DNA from: Ruminococcus difficilis
GTDB taxonomy: Bacteria; Bacillota_A; Clostridia; Oscillospirales; Acutalibacteraceae
NCBI RefSeq assembly: GCF_016680995.1
Contig: NZ_JAEQMG010000061.1
Coordinates: 35,459-99,458 of the forward strand
Direction: 5' to 3'
Length of the DNA: 64,000 nt
Shown: positions 31,701 to 39,485 of the stretch, one piece after another
How the letters are laid out: every line of letters begins with the position of its first letter
Position numbering within the stretch: the stretch's first letter is position 1
Position numbers and translations under genes: made by a program
The notes under the pieces: model-generated
The model's input: the letters and a program-made list of their open reading frames with translations, nothing else
Databases searched by the model: none
Told to the model about the DNA's origin: nothing

Positions 31701-33752
31701 TTATTTCCAGGTATAGTCGTTGACGCTGGTGAGGAACTCATCCTCGTAGATGCCCTCGCCGGAGTTGTTGGTGATGAGGATATCGGCGCTGTTGACCTTT
31801 TCATAGTTGTGATAAGCGTCACAGGTGATGGTCGAGCCGAGCGGCAGATTGACGGACAGGCTCTCAAGAGGCGTGTTGATGACCTGCTTGATACCGGTCT
31901 GCTTGTTGTAATCCTGACCCTCAAAGTGGAATCTGTACGCCATAAAGAAGCTGTTGACGTCGGTCTCGAGGTGCGTATCCTTCGCGTCGATGTTGATGAT
32001 GATCTTCTTGCCTACATTGTCGATGATGTCGATACCCTTGACGGTGTATCTGTCGGGATCTTCTTTCGCGGTCTTAGCCAGTTCGTTGAACTCGTTCTGA
32101 TGAACGACTTCCATTCTGTAGACGACGGTACCGCGGATGCCGTTGCCGTTATCGTCGAATTTGCCGTTGTCCCAGTTGACAGCGCACATCTGGAAAGCAT
32201 ATTCCTTGCCGACGGTGACGTCCTTCATCTCGCCGCCGTAGTATACGGTGCCGTCCTCAAATACGACCGCCATCTTCAGCGGAACGTCGATCCTCAGACC
32301 GGTCTTGCCCTCGTCAGCGGGCTCATCGGGGGTGACGGGTTCGTCGGGCTGTGTTTCCTGCTTCTTGATGCGAGCCCATACGGACACGGTGCCCGCGGGA
32401 GCGGAGTAGGTCATATCGCCCTTGGTGCTCTCGACCTTGACGTTGGCTACGTCAGTGATCGCGGCAGCGCTCTCACCGAAGAACCATCTGTCGGAGGAAC
32501 CGAAGTAATTGTCGTTGATGGACAGAGAAGCAGCGTCCTTATCGACAGCGTAATTGCCTGCAGTCGCCGCAAAGAGCTCGACGTTGTCGCTGATCACGAT
32601 GCTGTCAGCCACGGGAGTAGCGCCGTCTACGGGGGATTTCTGCTTGCTTGCGCCGATCGCGGTAGCCTGAGTCGCACAGATCGCGGTCACCTTGGCGTTG
32701 CCGGTGATCTCGATGGTGCCGCCGGTATGAGAACCTCTGCCGGAGCCGATCGCGGCGCCGCCGGAGTTGATTTCGTTTCCTCTGCTGTCTGCGGAGATCG
32801 CGGTAACGTCAGCGTTGCCGCCGATCTTAACATTGACTGTATAAGTGTCTTTATTGTATTTGGAGGAGCTGCTGGTGCCGCGGCCGCCGCCGATACCCGC
32901 GCCGCCGCAGGAACCGATCGCTACGACCTTGCCGCCGTTGATCTCAATGTCGGGTGCGGAGGAACCGTAGCCGCCGCCGATGCCCGCCGCGAATGTGCCG
33001 GGATCGTTTGCGTTGAGCGCAGCCAGATCGCTGTAATCAAAGCCCTGGTTCCATGCGGTAGCCGCATAGACCTCGCCGCCGTTGATGACGATACGGCCCG
33101 CACTGTAATCACCGACTGCCGCAACGCCGATCGCGCCGCCGCTGGTGCCGTAACCGGTACCGATACCCGCGCCGCACTCGTTGCCGTAAGCGTGGATCAC
33201 GCCGCCGTTGATGGTGATGAGGTTTGCGTCAACATGATAGCCGGAGCCGATGCCGGAGCCTCTTCTGCCGGCAAAAGCGTTGATATAGCCGCTGTTGATG
33301 GTGATCTCGCCGACCTTGACTCTCTCTTCAGCCGGGATGTTGCGGTCGGTGCCGTAAGATCCGATCGCCGCGCCCCAAAGACCGCCGGTAACATTCAGAG
33401 TGCCCTGACCCTCAAAGGTGACCTTGGAGCCGTACTCGACTTCGATACCGCAGGAATATGCGTTGGAGTCGCCTTCGATGGTGTTGAAGCCCTCTAATAC
33501 AAAGGTGACGTCGGATTTGTTCTTGACCTTGATCGCGGAACGACCGGTGGAGAATACGCCCGCGTCGGCAAGTGTGATCTTGCCGGTAACGCCGTCGATA
33601 TCGACCGCGTTATAGTCGTTTTCATCGAGAACATAGTCGCCGTTTTCGTTGATGGTGATCGTTTTGGAATCCCCCTCAGCCGCGTTTGCCGCCAGCGGGA
33701 TCACGGATACCAGCAGGAAAACCGCCAGTAATACACACATTATCTTTTTCAT
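31701..33752 (-). CDS. Secreted beta-helix-like surface protein under riboswitch control
   Basis: A 683-residue protein with a signal peptide (cleavage near ANAAEG). Residues 60-400 contain many turns of the type ITINGGxIxAxGxxxGAGIGxG, typical of a right-handed beta-helix with carbohydrate-binding-protein flavour. A Trp-rich low-complexity linker (TQPDEPVTPDEPADEGKTG) leads to a C-terminal domain of about 230 residues (FQMCAVNWDNGKFDDNGNG). I see no dockerin or LPxTG motif. The ATG at 33752 has AAAGGATG ahead; an earlier ATG overlaps that site. A c-di-GMP-I riboswitch lies about 145 bases upstream, so expression should respond to c-di-GMP. It may be an adhesin or matrix protein for the glycan made by the next operon. 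Confidence 0.8.
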   Translation of the reverse strand: MKKIMCVLLAVFLLVSVIPLAANAAEGDSKTITINENGDYVLDENDYNAVDIDGVTGKITLADAGVFSTGRSAIKVKNKSDVTFVLEGFNTIEGDSNAYSCGIEVEYGSKVTFEGQGTLNVTGGLWGAAIGSYGTDRNIPAEERVKVGEITINSGYINAFAGRRGSGIGSGYHVDANLITINGGVIHAYGNECGAGIGTGYGTSGGAIGVAAVGDYSAGRIVINGGEVYAATAWNQGFDYSDLAALNANDPGTFAAGIGGGYGSSAPDIEINGGKVVAIGSCGGAGIGGGRGTSSSSKYNKDTYTVNVKIGGNADVTAISADSRGNEINSGGAAIGSGRGSHTGGTIEITGNAKVTAICATQATAIGASKQKSPVDGATPVADSIVISDNVELFAATAGNYAVDKDAASLSINDNYFGSSDRWFFGESAAAITDVANVKVESTKGDMTYSAPAGTVSVWARIKKQETQPDEPVTPDEPADEGKTGLRIDVPLKMAVVFEDGTVYYGGEMKDVTVGKEYAFQMCAVNWDNGKFDDNGNGIRGTVVYRMEVVHQNEFNELAKTAKEDPDRYTVKGIDIIDNVGKKIIINIDAKDTHLETDVNSFFMAYRFHFEGQDYNKQTGIKQVINTPLESLSVNLPLGSTITCDAYHNYEKVNSADILITNNSGEGIYEDEFLTSVNDYTWK

Positions 33753-33859
33753 TATAATCATCCTTTCTTATCTGTCTTTTGCTTGGGTGATTAATACCAT
33801 TTATTATATTAACAAACCGTCAGCCGCGTGACGCGGGATCGGGGTATTGCCGATAATAA

Positions 33860-33889
33860 AAATAACCGCCTGCGCAGTTCCTTACTCTC
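33860..33889 (-). terminator. Terminator-like expression platform of the riboswitch
   Basis: On the minus strand AACTGC pairs with GCGGTT (one G-U pair) around GCAG, followed by ATTTTTATTA. It lies just after the aptamer, about 110 bases before the start codon, where an attenuator of a transcription-control riboswitch is expected. Confidence 0.6.
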
Positions 33890-33896
33890 GTAAAAA

Positions 33897-33980
33897 ACTA
33901 TGCAGCCGGTCGGTCATATAGAATCGCTATTTAGACACCAGAGCTTTGCGTCCCCGCTTTTCAGCGAGTTTGCCCTTTTT
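33897..33980 (-). ncRNA. Cyclic-di-GMP-I (GEMM-I) riboswitch aptamer
   Basis: The minus-strand RNA begins GGGCAAAC, has a GAAA tetraloop-type P1b hairpin (CTCGCTGAAAAGCGGG), then the diagnostic GGGACGCAAAGC and a GGTGTCTAA segment, and closes with a second helix ending GACCGGCTGC. This order matches the conserved core of the GEMM-I class, including the G-rich junction and the tetraloop receptor. The 3' arm is AT-rich and less typical. It should bind c-di-GMP and control the secreted beta-helix protein gene. Confidence 0.85.
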
Positions 33981-34153
33981 AATATATCACCATTATTTTA
34001 ACATAGTTCCTTTCAAATTGCAATACTCTATTTACTAAAATTTATGCTAAACTTTTGTGCAAATTTACTAAGGCAAAAGAATTATGCACAACGATCTTCA
34101 TTTGTTCTGAGTCTGCAACGCTCTGTAAATTTATGATTCACATCTGACCGAAG

Positions 34154-34192
34154 GGAAAAAGCAGCAGCAACATAGCCGTTACTGCTGCTTTC
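34154..34192 (-). terminator. Terminator of the protease-dockerin gene
   Basis: On the minus strand AGCAGCAGTAAC pairs with GTTGCTGCTGCT around a 6-base loop, followed by a T run (34155-34160). It lies 13 bases after the stop. Confidence 0.85.
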
Positions 34193-34201
34193 TTGCAATA
34201 G

Positions 34202-36499
34202 CTAATTTTCATTTCTCAAAAAAATTACTTTTCCGATGGCGTCGGGGGCGCTTATTCCGGCGACTTTGCGCTGAATCCATGTCGCGTCAAGGATCGTGAC
34301 CTTCTCGTCAAGGTCAACATCCGCCAATTGAAGCGCCTTTCTCGATAAGCCGATCATTTGGCAATCAAAGCGCTGGATCGTCGTCGCGTCGGTGACGGTG
34401 ATCTCATTGTTGAGGTCGGCGTCGCCGATCAAGCCCTCCGTCACGGTGTCGGCGGGAATCAAGAACGCTTTGATGGGGAGATTATCGACCTGAAAATCCT
34501 TTTTGCCGTTCGGGTACCTCGCGTCGATCGCTTCCTGCGAATATCCCCGTGTCGCTTTGCTGAAGAAATACGCTTCCGCTTCTTCCTTCAACCGGGAAAA
34601 ATCCTGCCAGCCCTTGCCTTGTCCCTGATCGATGAAGCTCTCACCCTCGTTGATCACCGAGCGGATGACAGCGCCGCTGCTCGCAAAGAAATTTGTGCAG
34701 ACGCTGACAGAGATCGGCATATAGCTGCCTTTATCTTCGGTCGTTACCTGTGAGATCACGATCGAATAGCGCGTGCCCTTTTTCAGGAAATATTGATTTT
34801 GCAGATCGATCCGCTGATAACCCGCGTATTCCTTGAACACCTCTCCGCTTTCGAGCAGCTCGCCCGAATCCGGCTCGTCGGTGATGTTCGCATAGACCTT
34901 GTAGGTGATCGTGGACATCGGGTTGCATACCATGGAAGAGATCTGATAGAGATATCCGTCCTCCTCGGCGGTAAAGATATTCGCGGCGCGTGAAGTATTG
35001 TAGCTGAGCTCTTTATAGGCGACATCCTGCATCAGATCATACTGGTCGCAGTTCAGCTCGTAGAACTCGGTTTCATCATCGTCGTAAAAGGAGAAGGTGA
35101 TGGGGGTGCAGATGCTGTGATCGTAATAGGACAGGTAGAAGTAGCCGCTGTCGCTGACGCCCCATTTGTTAGCGTTCGGGCTTTGATAGACGGGGTCGCC
35201 GTACTGTGTTTGACCGGCGGTGCGGCGATCCTCATCCGTCAAAGAGCCCCAGCTGTTCTTGACGATAAAAGCGCCGTTTTCGGGCGGGGTACTGCCCGCG
35301 ACCGTTTCTCCCTCGACCGTTCTGGTGAAGTTTTCTTTGGCATAGTTATCGTCATAGCCGACGATCGTGACCAGATGGTTCATCTGTGTGGGACCGTTGT
35401 AGTACTGCGCCCAATTTTTGGTGTTCAGATATCCCTCGTCGTTCATATCCTCGTTGGGGCGGCTTTGATCCGCGAGCATACCGATGGATACGCCTCTGCC
35501 CTTGGACAGCTCGGATTTGATCGCCGCGACGCCGGAGCGATCGAACTGATATTCTCCCTCGTCATCCATTGTGCACGGACAGGGGAGGACAAAGCTACTC
35601 TTGAAGTACGCCTCGATCTCGGGAGAACGATAGGCGGCGGTATTGGGCAGCGTCCAGTCGTCAGCCGCGGAATACCCCGGCTGAGCAAGTGCGCTTCTGT
35701 AATAATTCATATCCTGCAGCCAGTTGTTTTCAAACCACGCGTCAAAGTCATCCACGGAATCGATAACGCCGGCGTCGGCAAAAGACTGAGCATAACGCTT
35801 TGTTTCACGATATACCCTTGCTTTGCGCAGGGTCGCCAGCTCTTCGCTGACCTTGTCGGGGTCGGAATTGCGCCAGCGATTCTTTCCGACATAGACATAG
35901 GGAAATTCGCCGTTGACCGATGTGCTCTCGTCAACGGGGCCGAATCCCGAAGCGTAGAAATTCACGCCGAAAAGCGGATTTCCCGCAATATCATACGCGA
36001 AATTGCGGTCGATCGATTCAGCCGCGGAAAGGTCGAAGCCTTCGCCGACCTGCGACGCGGGGATAGAGCCCGCCAGTACGTCGTCCTGTGTCAAGGCGTG
36101 GTGCATATACCAGCTGATGTATTTTTCCGAGAAATCGACCTGATCGTTCACTTCACCCGTCGGCACGCCCATATCGTTCTCATAGAGATAAGAGATCTCC
36201 GCCGCGCCCGCCATCGCGAACGCCCAGCAGGAGCCGTAGGGATTCTGTAGCTTGACGGGGGTGACATAGTTCTTACCGTTATAATCACGCAGATCGAGCT
36301 TGCCCGGCAGATCCCTTTCGAGATCGAGGAGCTTTTGCCGGTCGCTTGCGGAATCGGCGTTAAAATCATCGTCATTGCTGCTTTCTGCTGTCAGCGCGAT
36401 GTCTTTATCGACCGCGCGGGCGGATAACCCGACAGCACAGCAACATCCGATGATCATGGATAACGCCAACAATAAACCGAGAGCTTTTTTCGTCATCAT
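34202..36499 (-). CDS. Secreted papain-family (C1) cysteine protease with C-terminal dockerin
   Basis: A 765-residue exported protein. After the signal peptide, the C1 protease domain has the catalytic Cys91 in YGSCWAFAMAGAAE, the His in NHLVTIVGYDDN and the Asn in FIVKNSWGSL; DLRDYNGKNYVTPVKLQ is the typical mature start. A lectin-like or beta-sandwich region (about 480-650) follows, as is common in bacterial C1 proteases of this kind. The C-terminus is a type I dockerin with two calcium loops (GDADLNNEITVTDATTIQR and ADVDLDEKVTILDATWIQR). It would dock on a cohesin scaffold not present in this window. AAAGGAG precedes the ATG. It has its own terminator. Confidence 0.92.
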   Translation of the reverse strand: MMTKKALGLLLALSMIIGCCCAVGLSARAVDKDIALTAESSNDDDFNADSASDRQKLLDLERDLPGKLDLRDYNGKNYVTPVKLQNPYGSCWAFAMAGAAEISYLYENDMGVPTGEVNDQVDFSEKYISWYMHHALTQDDVLAGSIPASQVGEGFDLSAAESIDRNFAYDIAGNPLFGVNFYASGFGPVDESTSVNGEFPYVYVGKNRWRNSDPDKVSEELATLRKARVYRETKRYAQSFADAGVIDSVDDFDAWFENNWLQDMNYYRSALAQPGYSAADDWTLPNTAAYRSPEIEAYFKSSFVLPCPCTMDDEGEYQFDRSGVAAIKSELSKGRGVSIGMLADQSRPNEDMNDEGYLNTKNWAQYYNGPTQMNHLVTIVGYDDNYAKENFTRTVEGETVAGSTPPENGAFIVKNSWGSLTDEDRRTAGQTQYGDPVYQSPNANKWGVSDSGYFYLSYYDHSICTPITFSFYDDDETEFYELNCDQYDLMQDVAYKELSYNTSRAANIFTAEEDGYLYQISSMVCNPMSTITYKVYANITDEPDSGELLESGEVFKEYAGYQRIDLQNQYFLKKGTRYSIVISQVTTEDKGSYMPISVSVCTNFFASSGAVIRSVINEGESFIDQGQGKGWQDFSRLKEEAEAYFFSKATRGYSQEAIDARYPNGKKDFQVDNLPIKAFLIPADTVTEGLIGDADLNNEITVTDATTIQRFDCQMIGLSRKALQLADVDLDEKVTILDATWIQRKVAGISAPDAIGKVIFLRNEN

Positions 36500-36651
36500 A
36501 TTGATCTCCTTTCGCGGATTTGTGTCTGCCTGTACCTTCGGTTTATTTTATCATATCGTGATAAAATATGCAAGATAGGTGATCGGTGAAACAAGCCGTA
36601 TCCCGCACACGGAAGCTCACTGTTTTTCGTAATGAAATACATAAAAAAGTA

Positions 36652-36680
36652 TCGACATTTTATTATTGTTATGCTATGAT
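36652..36680 (+). promoter_or_regulatory. Sigma-A promoter of the DMT/ECF gene pair
   Basis: TCGACA (36652-36657), 17-base spacer, TATGAT (36675-36680), 79 bases before the start codon. Confidence 0.65.
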
Positions 36681-36759
36681 ACCCGTAGATTGAGATGCTG
36701 AATTAATCCATATGTATGCAATGGACCCGTCAGAGCTTGGATAGGAAAGGGGATAGACT

Positions 36760-37680
36760 ATGAACAGACTGCAGGCGAATCTCTGTCTGATCTGCGTTAC
36801 GATGTGCTGGTCGACAGAGGTCATCATCTTTGCCTGTATTCCCGACAGTGTTCTGCCGTTTGCGACGAATTTTATCTGCAACGCGATCGCGTCGGTGATC
36901 CTTGCCGCCTGTTTTTTCAAGCGCATCGGGAACGAACTGCGCCGATCGAAAAAGAAACTCATCCTGCGGTGTTTGGTGCTGGGAGCGCTCAACTGCACGT
37001 ATAATACCCTGTATCTCTACGGCTTGAACTATTTTGATGTTTCTTCGGGAGCGTTCACCTTCTCGATGACGGTGGTGGTACTGCCCGTCGTACTGTTTAC
37101 GCTGAGAAAGAAGGTCAAGGTCAAAACATGGGTATCCGTTGCCCTTGTCCTGCTGGGCATCGTCAGCGCGCTGGGCGAGAACGTAGCGAACATCAATCCT
37201 ATGGGACTTTTCCTGATGTTTATGGGATGTCTCGTGCGTGCCGTCTTTATTGTGAAGCTCAACGATTTTGCGCGCGAACACGATTCCGTCACGCTCTCAA
37301 CCTTTATTTCCATATTCGTTTCCGTCTTTAGCTTTATCATATGGTTCGCTCTCCAGCCGTCGACCTTCAGCGCGATCCCGTGGTCGGGTACGATCATCGC
37401 CAGCCTGTTCATCTATGCGTATTTTATCGTCGCGTTCGCGCAGACGTTGAATATCTTCGCGCAAAGGCGGGCTACCGCAACGGAGGCGACCATCATCTAC
37501 GCGCTCGAGATCGTCTTTTCGCTGATTTGGGGCGCTGTCCTGCCGGAAACGCTGATTGAACGCACGATCCCGACTGCTTTTCAAATCATCGGAGCGCTGC
37601 TGATTGTAGCGGGCAGCGTGATCGAGATCGTTGACTTCAAAGGAAAAAGGAGGCTTGTCAATGGCGCTGAAAACCGCTAA
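36760..37680 (+). CDS. DMT-superfamily (EamA-like) permease
   Basis: A 306-residue membrane protein with about ten helices in two EamA-type halves. The halves begin with LICVTMCWSTEVIIF and GLFLMFMGCLVRAVFIVK, and TEATIIYALEIVFSLIWGAV is the usual late motif. It should move a small metabolite, with direction and substrate unknown. AGGAAAGGGG lies ahead of the ATG. The last 20 bases overlap the start of the next membrane gene, so the two are translationally coupled and probably serve one physiological role. Confidence 0.87.
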   Translation: MNRLQANLCLICVTMCWSTEVIIFACIPDSVLPFATNFICNAIASVILAACFFKRIGNELRRSKKKLILRCLVLGALNCTYNTLYLYGLNYFDVSSGAFTFSMTVVVLPVVLFTLRKKVKVKTWVSVALVLLGIVSALGENVANINPMGLFLMFMGCLVRAVFIVKLNDFAREHDSVTLSTFISIFVSVFSFIIWFALQPSTFSAIPWSGTIIASLFIYAYFIVAFAQTLNIFAQRRATATEATIIYALEIVFSLIWGAVLPETLIERTIPTAFQIIGALLIVAGSVIEIVDFKGKRRLVNGAENR

Positions 37681-38239
37681 TATTCCCAAACCCGTGAAGC
37701 TATGCGCCCTGACAGTCATTCTGGTATTCGTTTATCTTGTCATCGCGATCCCGTTCAAGGTCATGAGCGTCATTCCCGGCTTCACCGATATCCGTCCGGT
37801 CATGCTGTTGAAACCGGTTTTCGGCATCTTCTTCGGGATCCCGGGCTGTCTCGCCTTTGCGATCGGGAACCTGATAGGGGATATCATGAGCGACAGCCTG
37901 AGGTGGTCGTCTATCGCGGGCTTCGCGGCGAATTTTCTGGGGCCGTTCGTATTTTACGCGTTCTGGCGATGGATCTCCAAAGAGCCCTTCTCGCTCAGAA
38001 CAGGCAAAAGCCTGCTCAAGATGACGGCGGTCGTTATCGTTTCCTCGGTGATCGAGGCTCTTATCATCACGCCCGCGGTCAAGCTGATCTATCCCGATAT
38101 CGATTTCGGCTTGTTCGCTTTGATGGTGATGATCAACGGAACGGTCTTTCCGCTGTTCCTCGGTATCCCTTTGATGATACTCATGCAAGAGGAACTACAC
38201 ATGAAACCGATCTGTCATAAAAATAACGTGGATAGGTAG
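37661..38239 (+). CDS. ECF-transporter S-component-like membrane protein
   Basis: A 192-residue protein with about five to six helices. GIFFGIPGCLAFAIGNLIGD and GFAANFLGPFVFYAFWRW have the small-residue-rich pattern of QueT/ThiT-type substrate-binding subunits of energy-coupling-factor transporters. The ATG at 37661 follows AAAAAGGAGG inside the end of the upstream gene; the 10-codon longer frame is rejected. No EcfA or EcfT gene is nearby, as is usual for group II systems that share a common energising module. The substrate is unknown and the assignment is by pattern only. Confidence 0.65.
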   Translation: MALKTANIPKPVKLCALTVILVFVYLVIAIPFKVMSVIPGFTDIRPVMLLKPVFGIFFGIPGCLAFAIGNLIGDIMSDSLRWSSIAGFAANFLGPFVFYAFWRWISKEPFSLRTGKSLLKMTAVVIVSSVIEALIITPAVKLIYPDIDFGLFALMVMINGTVFPLFLGIPLMILMQEELHMKPICHKNNVDR

Positions 38240-38255
38240 CAACCCTATCCACGTT
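38225..38255 (+). terminator. Terminator overlapping the stop of the ECF-S-like gene
   Basis: AACGTGGATAGG pairs with CCTATCCACGTT around 7 bases, followed by TTGTATTAT. The TAG stop (38237-38239) lies in the loop. Confidence 0.8.
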
Positions 38256-38275
38256 TTGTATTATCGGAAAAAGAA

Positions 38276-38310
38276 GGGCGCTCGATCCCGGATTTGGGAA
38301 AGAGCGCCCG
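38276..38310 (-). terminator. Terminator of the LRR-dockerin gene
   Basis: On the minus strand GGGCGCTC pairs with GAGCGCCC, with an inner CCCAAATCCGGG fold, followed by TTCTTTTTCC. Confidence 0.8.
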
Positions 38311-38390
38311 ATATTGATCGGTAGTTGATAAACAGAATGATTATCGATGCGGGTAACCTTGATACAAAAGCAAACGGCTTATCGATTGCT

Positions 38391-39299
38391 CTATACGTTT
38401 TCCGCGGGGGTATATCCCGAAACCGTCTCACCGACGGGATAAGCGATCGCCAGCTGTGCCAGAGATCGCTGGATCAACGACGCGTCGGTGATGCTCAATT
38501 CCTCGCCCGCGATCGTTCCTCTCAATGCGATCAGGTGATCGGGATCGTCCTGGACACGGGCAAGGACACGCTGAATGAAGGTGACGTCGAGCGCCGTGAT
38601 CTGTCCGTCTCCGTCGGCATCGCCGAGGATATAGCGGTACGGATACTCTGCTTTGATTTGGTGATCCTTCGCGTACTGTGCCGCGTAGGAATCCTTTTCA
38701 CAGCGGATGATCAGATCACTGTCATTCTCAAAAGCGTTATCCGCAATACTCGTTACGTTGTCGGACAGGTAGGCATAACGCAGCCCGGTGCATTCGCCGA
38801 AAGCGCGTATCTCTATCGTTGTCACGGAATCGGGGAGCATGATCTGCGTCAGGGAAGGGCAGTTGTAGAAGCACTGCTCGGGGATCGTGTCGATGCCGTC
38901 GGCGATCGTCAAAGCCCTCAGCTCCGCACAGCTCTGAAATGAGCCGAATGCCAGCGATACATTGGCGGGCAGCGACAGCTCTTCGAGTGAGGAGCATCCG
39001 CTGAAGGCGCAGCTGCCGATATTCAGCAATCCCGTCGCCTTATACAGATCCAGGGATGTGATCGGTTGGTTAAAAAACGCGTAAGCGTCAATGGTGACAA
39101 CAGGCGCGCGCAGCAGCTTGTTCGGGATGGTCACATCCGTGCTTTCGCCGTTGTAGTCGTGTATCGTAGCCTCACCCTGATCGTTGATGTCAAAGGTGAA
39201 CCCATCAAGCTCCAGATAGCTGTCGGCGGCGTGCGCGACAGCTGTCGTGCTGAAGATAAGCAGCACCAGAGCGATACAAATACAAAGAATTCGTTTCAT
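38391..39299 (-). CDS. Secreted BspA-type leucine-rich-repeat protein with dockerin
   Basis: A 302-residue exported protein. The signal peptide ends near AVAHAAD. Residues 60-190 are BspA/TpLRR repeats (GSCAFSGCSSLEELSLPANV and YNCPSLTQIMLPDSVTTIE show the period). Residues 215-290 form a type I dockerin: the first loop GDADGDGQITALDVTFIQRVL is canonical, while the second, ELSITDASLIQRSL, has lost calcium ligands. AAGGAG precedes the ATG at 39299, so the frame to 39323 is not used. It follows the small peptide gene by 13 bases and probably shares a transcript with the giant surface protein. It may be a carried adhesin or binding module on a cohesin scaffold. Confidence 0.87.
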   Translation of the reverse strand: MKRILCICIALVLLIFSTTAVAHAADSYLELDGFTFDINDQGEATIHDYNGESTDVTIPNKLLRAPVVTIDAYAFFNQPITSLDLYKATGLLNIGSCAFSGCSSLEELSLPANVSLAFGSFQSCAELRALTIADGIDTIPEQCFYNCPSLTQIMLPDSVTTIEIRAFGECTGLRYAYLSDNVTSIADNAFENDSDLIIRCEKDSYAAQYAKDHQIKAEYPYRYILGDADGDGQITALDVTFIQRVLARVQDDPDHLIALRGTIAGEELSITDASLIQRSLAQLAIAYPVGETVSGYTPAENV

Positions 39300-39312
39300 A
39301 AGGCACTCCTTA

Positions 39313-39462
39313 TCATATCTCATCGATGTTATCGCCCGGAGGAGGATCCCATCCTCCGGAGTTGATTTGACTGCTGATGACTTCCGGACTTCCTAAAATG
39401 ACGTCCTGAAGACGGAACTGAACCAAGGTGAGTTCGGGGCAACTATATTCTTTTTTGTTCAT
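39313..39462 (-). CDS. 49-residue peptide of unknown function
   Basis: A short gene with a near-perfect AAAGGAGGGG ribosome binding site, 23 bases after the giant surface protein's stop and 13 bases before the LRR-dockerin start. It begins MNKKEYSCPELTLVQF, has VILGSPEVISS in the middle and ends GGWDPPPGDNIDEI. Many gut Firmicutes carry short proteins of this general form (K-x-Y-x-x-P-E-L start, then a Gly/Pro/Asp-rich acidic tail), in my recollection, without known function. It has no signal peptide. The longer frame to 39570 is an artefact overlapping the upstream gene. Confidence 0.72.
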   Translation of the reverse strand: MNKKEYSCPELTLVQFRLQDVILGSPEVISSQINSGGWDPPPGDNIDEI

Positions 39463-39485
39463 ATACCCCTCCTTTATCAGTTGGG

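Larger units (their letters stand above)
33753..34201. other. Leader region with riboswitch, attenuator and terminator
   Basis: This 449-base spacer contains, in minus-strand order, the terminator of the protease gene, an AT-rich promoter region, the c-di-GMP-I aptamer, a terminator-like hairpin and a second GC hairpin (CCCGCG/CGCGG near 33822-33836). No gene is seen. Confidence 0.7.

Noticed and set aside
31623..33497. 624-codon plus-strand open frame opposite the beta-helix gene
   Set aside because: Mirror of a Gly/Ala/Ile repeat gene; its apparent repeats derive from the sense-strand repeats.
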